From assembly GCF_021347895.1 (NCBI RefSeq), contig NC_067123.1:3612149-3676148 (forward strand): a stretch of 64,000 nt of DNA, written 5' to 3'. The notes beneath the pieces are model-generated. The model ran no database searches. It had not been told where the DNA came from and saw nothing but the letters and a program-made list of their open reading frames with translations. The stretch is from Acanthochromis polyacanthus. Lineage: Eukaryota > Chordata > Actinopteri > Pomacentridae. Positions 34,001 to 46,000 of the stretch are shown piece after piece. A program made the position numbers and the translations under genes. The first letter of the stretch is position 1. Every line of letters begins with the position of its first letter.

Positions 34001-37000
34001 CCCATTGTGCAATCTTTTGGACAATGTGTACAGACTTATTAAAAAAAAAACAATCTATTTTGAGTCTAGAGACCTTTACTGTGAACACTTGACCCTAGTT
34101 CACTTAACTCGTGACTTCTCACCTCAATACAAAGTTAAAACCCTCTTATCTTAACAGTAGTCAAATCAAAACTCTTAAAAGCATTCCCATTTCATAAAGC
34201 ATAAGTTCCTCTTTTTAGTCAAATCTATCAAACACCAGTTTTCACAGTGAGCTGCTGTTCTGACCTGGTTACTTCTTAAACAAAGATTCTCAAGACAACC
34301 TTTCAAAAATAATCAAACCCTCACTTTTTACAGTGAGTCACGCTTCTGATTTTTACACTGTTTCAACATTAAAGAATGTAAGAAATAGACACTTGGTTAG
34401 TTCAAACTCATTCATTAGGTTATGGCATAATCTGATCCTAAATCACAGGTTATAATATCACAATGTTCCCTTATTTAGCTGTTGTTCTGTCAGAGTCTCC
34501 CCTTTGTGGCTGATTCTGGGATCTCATATCTCCATGCTTCACAACACTAGAGACGTGTTAAAAAGGACTAGAAACTTGTCCAAAATGACTAGAAATATGT
34601 TTAAAAAATGACTAGAAATATGTTAAAAAGGACTAGAAACTTGTTAAAAAGGACTAGAAACATGTTAAAATGGACTAGAAACATGGTAAAACGGAGTAGA
34701 CACAGGTAAATGGTGTAATTTTGTCTATTTTATTTCATTTGTTTGCAGATTTTACTGTAAAATGATCGATGATTGAACCAGAAGTGCTGCAGGACGCTTT
34801 AGAAGAACTGAATTTCCACTGAATTCCACAGAAAACTGGTTGATTTATTAATTATTTGGTTCCAGGGTTCTCGCCAGCGCATTTCAGGGTAACGGCCCGT
34901 TACGCTGTCATAACGGCCCGTTACGCTGTCATAACGGCCCATTACGCAGTCTAACGGCCCGTTACGCAGTCTAACGGCCCGTTACGCTGTCAGTTTAAAA
35001 GATTACGCTGTGATTAGGGCCGCTATGCTGTTATTTTGACATATCAGAATTCTCGCCAGCGCATTTCAAAGATTACGCTGTTGTTATGAGAGTGTGTGGC
35101 TCCGTATGAGAGAGGGAGAGAGAGCAGCGTGTGTGTGTGTGTGAGAGAGCGAGATGTCCAAGCGACCCTGAATGCAGCGCGAGCGAGAGAGAATGCAGTC
35201 GGTTCGGTAGAAGAGGAGAGAAGGTGTGTATTTGCTGGGTTGGAGGTACTGTGCGGTTCAGCCACTGTTTATAGACAATAAAGGCTGCAGTGTTCTTCGA
35301 TACGGCTGGGCTCCTGTGTCTTTGCCTCTACGGCTGCTGAGGAAGTGAAGGGGGTTAACCCCGGGCTTCCTGACCACGGTCGGGGGCCGAACAGGAAGGG
35401 TTAACACTGTGATTAGGGCCGCTGCGCTGTTATTTTGACAGATAACGCCATGTGCGTTTGTTTTTATCAACTGGGTGCCTATCTAGGTTAATTTATGTCT
35501 CCCCACCTCAGCCGTACTTTCCTGTCATTGATTGACCCATTCCTGTCTAATGCGCATGCACGTGCACATGCGGGACCTGCCGTTACACTGAAAAAAAACC
35601 CTGGTGAGAACCCTGGGTTCATATCAGAGAAGCAGTGTTTCAGTTCTTACTTGTATCGCGGCTGAATGGACGCCTCAAAGCCTCCGTATCCGTAGAGGAA
35701 AACAGGATGAGTCCCGTCATTCTTCAGGCCTTTAGCATGAACCAAGAACATGGGGATCTTTGTTCCGTCTTTACTGGGGTAGAAAACCTGAAGACACAAA
35801 ATAAATCATCTTCTTCCATTTGTGAGATTTTTTTCTAAAATAAAAAATTGTTTCTTTTTCACATCATTGCCCTGCTGGAGGAAGCTGTACGTTATGGCCT
35901 TTAAACCGAGCAGGTAAACAAACCAGGACAGGTAAACAGGTGGACAGGTAAACAGATGGACAGGTAAACAGGTGGACAGGTGAGGTTACCTGGCTGGTCT
36001 GGTAGTCCTCCTGTCTGATTCCTTTCACCTCCACCTCTCTGAACACTTTGGGTTCTGGGTTCTGCTCGTTCAGGTCACAGTGGTAGATGATCCCTGGAGA
36101 CAGCAGAACATTTAGGAAACTGCTCTGATAAATAGTGTCATTCCAGCTTTTTTTCTTTGTTTTAAAAGAGTTCTAAAACCTAACTGTATTAGTGATACTG
36201 GTGTAACAGTCCTACATGTATTAATGTTTTCAATTAAAGTTAATTTATTAGTCATTTAATAAGAGAAATTCTTTGGTTTTTTGTCAAAAACGTCCACATT
36301 TCCTGGTTCCTGCTTTGTGAAGTTTCCGAATCTACTGCTTCTATTTATTCGAAAGACAAATAAAGTGATAATGTTTGCATTTTGGAAACAACATCATGAC
36401 AAACTTTTAGAATAAAGGTTCAATAACATTAAAAAACATAAACATCCCAGACTGTGGTTACAAAAAATAATAATATGCTTTTATTTGAGACTCATTAGAT
36501 GGAAAATAATGAACTTTTTCGTGTTTTTTCATTTTAAAAAAAGGCGTCATGTAAACAAACTTTCCTTTAAAGGTTAAAATCTCAGAAACATGGAAACATG
36601 TGGGTGTTATTTAACATGTTTTTTGGGTTTTATAGCATTTATTTTGCTTTAAAGATCCTCAGATTTACCTGGAGTGGTGAAGGAGGTGAACTTGTAGAAG
36701 AACTCGGAGTGTTTCTTCTTGCAGCTCACTCCGGACACCGTGCCCACGTCCAGCGGCAGATCTCTGACCAGCCGGCCGGTGGACAGCTCGTACAGCTGCA
36801 GGACGTCCTTCACGTCGTGGACGAAGTTCACCAGCAGGTGGCACTGGTTCACACAGGAGACGAAGCCTGCAGAAAGGAGGAAATACAAAGAGGAAATGAG
36901 GAAAATGACAGTTTCCAAGGAGACGGTGTCCCTGTTTGTTTACATCTCCATGTTCACTCCGTCTCTGATCAGAAGGAGTCGTCTCAGGATGTCTGACCAA

Positions 37001-40000
37001 GACTAACACTAAAAAAACAAGACACAAACTGACCAACAACAGGCACAAAATGAGAACAATAAGACACAAAATTACTAAGAAGAGTCAGAAAAAAATAAAA
37101 ACAAGACACAAATACAAAAACAAGACATAAAATGAGAAAAATATGACATAAAATTATTAAAAATAGTCAGAAACAAACAAAAACAAGACATGAAATGAGA
37201 AAAATAAGATACAAACTTACTAAAGAGTCACAAAAAGACAAAAATAAGACACAAAATGAGAAGAACAAGACATGGGGTTAGCAAAAGAAGTGACAAAAAG
37301 AAAAAAGACAAAACATTATTTAAAGAAGACACAAAAAGACAAAACTAAGGCACAAATGACCATAAAGAATCACAAAAAGAAAAAAACAAGAACCAAAAAA
37401 CAAAAATAAGACACATAATGAGAAACATAAGACAAAAAATTACTAAAAGAAGTTACAAAAAGAGAAAAATCAGACAGAAAATAACTAAAAATGAGTCAAA
37501 AAATGACAAAAATAAGAAACAAAAAGACAAAAATAGGACATAAAATTAGAAAAATAGGATATAAAATTATTAAAAGTAGTCAGAAAAAAACAAAAACAAG
37601 ACACAAACTGACTAACAACAGGAACAAAATGAGGAAAATTACTAAAAAGAGTTACAAAAAGACAAAAATAAGACATAAAATGAGAAAAGCAAGACATGAT
37701 ATGACTGAAAAGATTCACAAAATTATTTTTAAAAAAAAGACACAAAATGAGAAAAATAAGACACTAAATGACCAAAAAAGTCACAAACTTTGCAAAAATA
37801 ACACACACGAGAAATAGAAGACATAAAATTACTTTAAGAAGTCACAAAAATAGAAAAAACAAGATGCAATGTGCGAAAATAAGACAGAAAATGAGAAAAA
37901 CAAAACAAAATTACTAAACAGTCAAAAAACAAAGCAAAAACAAGGCACAAAATGACCAAATTAAAACATTATTAGAGCAACAAAAACACAAAACAACACT
38001 AATAAAAAGGATTCACACAAAAATGAGACACAAAATGACAGAAAGGAAACCTAAAAATGACAAACCTGAGACAAAACCACACCAGTAGACACAGACCGAC
38101 TCAGAACAGGAGAAAGGAAAAAGAAAACCGACAGAAACAGAAACGTCCAGCAGAAGGCAGCAGAACACACGTGTTGTCATGGCGACAGCTGTTACCAGGA
38201 AACATGTTAGAGAGCCATCAGGAGGACAGAGGAGAGGAACCAGATGATTCAGAGACTTTCTACTGACTTTAATCTGCTAACACACTGCTGACACTTCTGG
38301 GCTGTAACCATGGCAACCAGAGAGAGTCAATATATAAACAAGAAGGATTATTTTAATAAATAAAGGGACAGTTATTCTGTCCAAACAGGATGTTTATTAA
38401 ATAAGTTGGTGAAAGAGTCAGAGTTCTATTCTAATTTATTACACTATACATGGTGCAGTCTTGCTCATTTTTAGTTTTTGTTATTTTTATTTTCATTGCA
38501 TTCAATTTCCTCTTAAGCTTCAGTGTACCGCCGGCGGTACACCTACTAATTTGCAGAGGAATTTCAAGAATTTCCGACGGCTGCAAACACAATTATACAA
38601 ACATTATACGCCGATGGAAAGCTTAGATTCTCATGAATCTGCCGGTATAAACCACTTTCAGATGTGATTACCACAGCGGGTGAGAAAAACACATTTGTCC
38701 GACAAAAACGAATATTCATCCATCCGTTCTCTATACACGGCTTCAACGTACACAGCGCGACTCACATTTCCGGGTTTATTATTACACACACAGAAAAAAA
38801 GATTCCACAAAAAACGGCCATAATCCAACCTTTTACATCCAGATGACACAAGCCAGTAAACTATTTTATCCAAAACATGTCCTGAAGTCGATATAAAATC
38901 CCCGAATCGGTCATTTTCAAGGAAATGCACCTCGCGATGCCCGTCCAATATTCCCTGTATTTTTCGTAATTTTTTAAATTTAAAAATAGAATATTAGCGA
39001 TTTTTTTGTACTGAAAAGGGCTGGAATTGACTGAAGCTTAAAGGGTTAATTGAATTTTAATTTTAGTTTTTATATTATTTTATTTCTATTTGATTTTATT
39101 CAATTTAATTTTTATTCTACTTTTATTTTACTGAACTCAGATTTTATATTTATTATATTTTATTGTATTATTTTGTTCTTATTTTATTGTGCTTGATTTT
39201 ATTTTATTTTTCTTGAATAAAGTGCTTATTTTGTTGTATTTCCTTAACTTTAATTCCATTTTAATCTTTATTTTAAATTTCCTTGTATTTTCATTTTTTA
39301 ATGAAATTTTTATTCTGTTGTATTTTATTTTATTTTATTGTTTTATCTTACTTTACTATTACCAATGTCGATTTTTTTTTGCACAGCACAAAATAATTTC
39401 AAAGCACTATAACTAATAATCATTTTATAATTATTATCGTAACTATTTTTAATTCCAACATTTGTTTATTTGCCTAAATTTTAAATGTTGATTTTTTTTG
39501 CATAGCACAGAAAAATAGTTGTCTGATAGTTTTCATTTTCTGTTCTTCAATATATTTTTTTTTAATTTCAACATTTTTTTATTTGCCTTCAAAAAAACAT
39601 CAAGAAACTGCTTGTACTTTTTTAGTTGCAAGAAAAGAAGAAGAAAAACTCTCTGTTCACCATTTTAAAAAGGTATTTTTTAACACATGAAATAGTTGCC
39701 TGGTATTTTCTTCTTAACATAATTTAGGTCATTTTTTGGTTCCTTAATCCTGTATTTGTTGACTTGGTTGTATCTGCTGTGACTCAGTGACGTTGTCAAA
39801 CACCACACAGAGGAAACGTTCACTGATGTTGATGAGGATCTCTGGGTTCAGTTACCATCATTCAATGACTCACAGCAACAAAAAAACGCTGCTGATTGAC
39901 CAAGTTTCACTTTTTGAGCTGAGTTCCCTCTGACGGAGGTTTTCTACTGCAGACGCTCAACTTCCCAGTTGTTGTGGTCTGAATGTCATCGAAACGCCGG

Positions 40001-43000
40001 GAGAGAAATTCAGCGAAAAGGAGTTTTGTAAGACTTTCACAGCTGAATTGTGGAAGTGTGTTTCTGTGTACGAGCTCTTTACGCATTTCTGAACGCCGGC
40101 GGAGTTTCTCACGATCCTCTAAAGGCTGCGGATGTTGTGCCAATGAAAGTCTGGTTTTTAAGTTACGGTCAAAGCGTCGGACGTGTATTTTAATTTATCT
40201 GAGTAGAAGCGATACTGTGGCTAGTCCACGCTGCAGGACATTCTGGTAAAATTTCCACTTTTCCTCATTCATTGAGAAAAATAAGACACAAACTGACTAA
40301 CAACAGTCACACAAAGACATAAATAAGGCACAAAAGGAGATAAAAAACACATAAAATGAGAAAGACCAGACACAAACTAACTCAGCAGAGTCACAAAAAG
40401 ACAAAATTAAGACATAAAATAAGAAATTAAGACACAAGCTCACTAAGAAGAGTCAAAATAAGAAATAAAATGACTAAAAAGAGCTGCAAAAAACAAAAAT
40501 GAGATTCAAAATGAGACACAAACTAACAACAGTCACAGAAAGTCAAAAATGAGACACACAAAATGAGAAAAAAACGACACAAACTATTGCTAAGCAGAGT
40601 CACAAAAAGACCAAAATAAGACATAAAATGAGAAAAATAGCACACAAACTTACTAAGAACATTCAAAATAAGACAAAAAATGACTAAAAAAGCTGCAAAA
40701 TGACAAAAAGAAGATTCAAAATGAGAAAAAAACGACAAAAATGAGAAAAATTAGACACAAGTTGATAAACAACAGGCACAAAAAGACTAAAATAAGATGT
40801 AAAATGAGAAAATAGCCCACAAGCTTACTAAGAAGAGTCAAAATAAGACATAAAATGACTAAAAAAAAAAGCTGCCAAAAGCACAAATAAGATTCAAAAA
40901 AAGAAAAAAAACACATAAAATGAGAAAAAAGACAAAATGAGAAAGATAAGACACAAGCTGACAAACAGTGACAAAATGAGAAAAAATAGACATAAAATAA
41001 CTAAAAGATTCACAAAAACACAAAAATGAGACACAAAATGAGAAAAACTAGAAACAAACTTACTAAGCAGAGTCACAAAAAGATGAAAATAAGACATAAA
41101 ACGAGAAAAATAACCCAAAAGCTTACTAAGAAGAGACAAAATACGACACAAAATGACTAAAAAGAACCACAAAAAGACAACAATAAGATTCAGAATGAGA
41201 AAAAATGACATAAAATGAGAAAAATAAGACACAAGCTGACAAAGAACAGTCATTGAAACACCAGAATAAGACACAGAACGACTAAATAGTCACAAAAGAC
41301 AAAAATAAGACAAAATTGCTAAAAAAGAGTCACAAAAAGACAAAAATAAGGCACACAAAATTGCTAAAAAAGAGTCACAAAAAGACAAAAATAAGGCACA
41401 CAAAATGAGAAACAAGCTTCCTAAGAACAGTAAAAATAAGACATAAAAGGAGTAAAAAGTGCTGCAAAAACACAAAAATAAGATCCAAAATGAGAAAACA
41501 AACAAACAAATTGAGAAAAACAAGACACAAACTGACGAACAATAATTATAAAAAGACCAAAATAACACACAGAAAAACAAAAATAAGAGTTGTTGTAAAA
41601 GGTTGCTGTGGTCTGAGTGTCCTGGAAACAGTGGGGGAGAAATTCAGCGAAAAGGAGTTTTGTAAGACTTTCACATCTGATTTGTGGAACTGCGTTTCCG
41701 TGTACGAGCTTTTGACACACTTCTGATCAGAGTTTCTCACGATCCTCTAAAGGTCATACTTTGGTTACCGCAGAGTGTCCACGCTGAAGGACGTTCTGGT
41801 AAAACGTCCACCTCTACTCACTCAGGACGTCCTTGTCATGCTGCGGTATGAGGGTGGTCCAGTGCTGCCGGTCCGGTTTCTGGATGTCGATGTTGATCAG
41901 ACGGTACCGAGGAGCGTCCAGGTTGGACTGAAAAGTGAAAACCGAACCCTCGTTGGTCACGTAGGAGAACTGAGCATCAAAGTTGTCCACGAGTTTGACC
42001 CACGGCAGCAAACCTGGAGAAGAGGAAGGAAAGACAAGAAAGACAAATAGGAACTAAGAAAATCTGTACGTCTAACACCAACAGCTAGACCTCTATGAAC
42101 ATCTAGACCTCTATGAGCACCAACATCTAGACCTCTATGAACATCTAGACCTCTATGAGCACCAACATCTAGACCTCTATGAACACCAACATCCAGACCT
42201 CTATGAACATCGAGACCTCTGTGAACACCAACATCTACACCTCTGAACATCTAGACCTCTATGAGCACCAACATCTTGACCTCTATGAGCACCAACATCT
42301 TGACCTCTATGAGCACCAACATCTTGACCTCTATGAACACCAACATCTAGACCTCTATGAACACCAACATCTAGACCTCTATGAACACCAACATCTGGAC
42401 CTCTATGAACACCGGGTTCTGTTTCCTACCAATGAGTCCACATCAACCTTTAGTCTAAATATCTAAAAACTGGAACCTTGTCTGGTCAAACTTTCCTCAC
42501 ATCAGATTCTACTGATGTTAGAGCCTCAAAAGTTGGTGAAATGTCGACCAAAGACTGTATTTTAGTAGAAATATGGATCCATCCATACATATACACTTAT
42601 AGGAACTTTATGGAGACACTAGACCAGCCTGGATTGGAGATTTAGTACCTATACTTTTTTTCCCCCATTTTCAAGATCCAATAATTATCCATTGATGTCA
42701 TTTTAGAGTATGTAACTGGTGTTGGTCAGGTTTCAAGTAAATTTTAACGCATTTTCAAACAGGGTTTTAACTAATTTCAGGTATTTTTGAGTAACTTTGG
42801 ACAAGTTTCACGTCATTCTTGACAAATTTTGCCAAATTACCAACACCTTTTGCTCCTTTTGGACAGGTCTTTGGTTGTTTTTGGGACGATTTGGACTAAT
42901 TTTGTTGAAGTTTCAGTCCAAATAGTAAGAAACTGTTTCTTCCAATAATCACAAAATAGAACAATTACACAGCTAAAGAATCTGCCATCAGGTGATTCTG

Positions 43001-46000
43001 ATCTAATTCTGAGACTTAATTGGCTTCAACAGCTTCTATATTTATGCATTTCTTTGGCTCCACGTTCATCATAAATGACACAACTTCTTTTCCTTTCAGC
43101 TTTTCCCTTCAGGGGTCGCCACAGCGAATCAATTGCCTCCATCTAACCCTGTCTGCTGCATCCTCTTCTCTCACACCAACTACCTTCATGTTCTCTTTAA
43201 CCACATCCATAAACCTCCTCTTTGGTCTTCCTCTAGGCCTCCTGCCTGGCAGTGGGAAACTCAGCATCCTTCTACCAATAGATTCACTCTCTCTCCTCTG
43301 GACATGTCTGAACCATCTCAGTCTGGCCTCTCTGACTTTATCTCCAAAGCCTCTAACATGTGCTGTCCCTCTGATGTACTCATTCCTGATCCTATCCATC
43401 CTGGTCACTCCCAAAGAGAACCTCAGCATCTTCAGTTCTGCTACCTCCAGCTCTGCCTCCTGTCTTTTCCTCAGGGACACTGTCTCCAGACCAAACAACA
43501 TGACTGGTCTCACCACAGTTTTGTAAACCTTTCCTTTCATTTTAGCTGAAACTCTTCTATCACACATCACACCTGACACTTTTCTCCAGCCGTTCCAGCC
43601 TGCCTGTACACGCTTCTTCACCTCTTTTCCACACTCTCCATTGCTCTGGACTGTTGACCCTAAGTACTTAAAATCCTCCACCTTCTTGATCTCTTCTCCC
43701 TGTAACCTCACTCTTCCACTTGGGTCCCTCTCATTCACACACAGATACTCCGTCTTGCTGTGGCTAACCTTCATTCTTCTCCTTTCCAGGGCAAACCTCC
43801 ACGCCTCTAGCTTCTCCTCCACCTGTTCCCTGCTCATAAATCATAAATGACACAACTAATGACAGCTAAATGACACAACTTCCTCTATTCTCCAGTAAAA
43901 CCGTCCAAGCAGCACGTCTTCATTTTCTGCAGACGACAAAAACACTTTCATTTTCTATTCTTCACTCCTGCAGCTCCTCTGACATTTTGAAATCATCCAT
44001 GTTAAAAAGCAAAATTCTCTGATTTAAACAGACTTTGCTGTAAAACTGAACATCTTTGAGTTGAGGGATGCAAGAAAAAACAACTATCTATGGAGTTACA
44101 ATCTGCATTTTCTGCTGATTTTCGACATTTTTTACAAAGGAAACGAGTAATTTACATAAAAAACATGCCAACTGACGTAAACAAACACTAGCTGCAGTTT
44201 CCTCTTCAATTAAAATGTGACTTTGTCAACATTTAATGTATTGTTTTGTCATAGTTTCATGAATTTCTTCAGTTTGCAGAGATCATTTTAATTTCATCAG
44301 CCTACTTAGTTACGATTTCATCATTTTAATGTTTAAATCGTCTTTTTCAGTGTATTTTATGGCTGTTATTGAGGATTTTAGCAGCTTTTGAGTTATTTTT
44401 CATGCGACTTCAAATCAAAAAGACTCTAAATTAAACAGCTGGGGAAGAAAAAAAGAGCGCAAACGGTGAAAAAACAATGTGGAAACTGACTTAAAAGTGA
44501 CTTTTTAGTTTGTTTTTTCACACATCTTTGTTGTTTCCCATCTTTTAACTTGTGCAACATTTAAAATCTGCTCAACAATTATTTTAAATCAAATTCTATT
44601 TGACTACATCCAACTGTTTTCTTACAACAATCATGATTAGAGGTTCTATTGAGTTACAACCTGCATTTTTCTGCTGTTTTTTGACATTTTTAGAAAGTAA
44701 ATGAGTAAATTTATCCGGAAAAAAACCTGCAGACTGATGTAACTAAACACTAGCTGCAGTTTCCTCTTAAATTAAAATGTGATTTTGTTAACATTTAATG
44801 TATTCTTTTGTCATATTTTCATGAATTTCTTTAGTTGTGAAGACAATTGTAATTCCATCAGCCTACTTTAGTTTAGACTTCATCATTTTAAAATCGTAAT
44901 TTAAACGTTTTTGCACCAAACAAGCCCATAATGAAGCCACACAAGTACAAAAAAATGCCGCAGCAGACCAAAACACTTCATCCTGATCTTCTGCATTAAA
45001 TATATGAACTGCTGCAGCGATTTGAACGTGGATTTTGGAGCACAAATTCTCACCTTTGATGCCGTCGGGAAGCTGCTGCAGGTCGCAGTACCAGAGCCGG
45101 TTTACGGGTTCACAGCCCTCAGTGATGGACAGAACCACATATCTGCCATCATCTGAGATCTGAAGGAGGAAAAAACAGCAGGAAAAATGGAAAAAACTGA
45201 TAAAACCGCATGTTTATGTCAATGCATTTAATGCTACGACACATTTAAAGCCGTTTAGAGCTGCAGAACGACGAGGAAATGTCAGAAAGTTTGCAGGAAT
45301 TGAATCAAACTCTGTGCACGCAGGTGATTAAACTCCTGCTGACAGCTTCACAGGTGTTTTAATTAAGTAATCCCTTCAGGCCTTTCAGTTTGGCTCACGT
45401 ATGCCGAACAAATGCAGCTGCGGAATTAATATTCAGTGTTTCCCCTCGTACTTCTGGTAATTTATGAGCTTCTGCTGTTACTAAAAGCTGCTGCTCTGGA
45501 CTCTACAGACAAATAAGCTGATAATATTTGGGCTTTCAATGCAAAATCATGATCATTTTTCACTGATTTGTGACACAATAGAAGAAAAATATGAGAAACT
45601 ATAACAAAAACCTAAGTAAAAACTCAGCTCTGATGTATTTAACGTGCATAATGTCATTTTATTGCATCTATTCTGCTTATAACTCAGCAAAAATTCAACA
45701 TATAGGTCACAGATTTGGCTGATGGAGTGAAGAAAGTGAACTTGGAGAAGAAGTTTGAGCGTTTTTGGACTTCAGACTGAGGTGATTTTAAAGCTGCAAA
45801 TTTGGAACCAAACTTTGATTTTTGTGTGATTTCTGTGATTCTTAAAAATATAATGCACATTTTTAACCTGCTTGCCAGTTTACTGACATGCACTTCATCT
45901 ACAGACGTATTATTTTAGAGTTTTACGATCGCTGCAGCGCTTCAAGCTAAAAATGCTAAAACATGTTGCTGTTAGCACCAGAGCTAAAGCTACGTGTCAA

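Noticed and set aside
33689..34042. 117-codon ORF inside the LTR-like insertion
   Set aside because: Matches no retroelement protein I know and lies in a probable solo LTR, so not called as a gene.
37491..37817. Lys-rich 108-codon ORF and similar ones at 47760-48330 and 49544-49939
   Set aside because: Translations of A-rich intronic arrays in prep.
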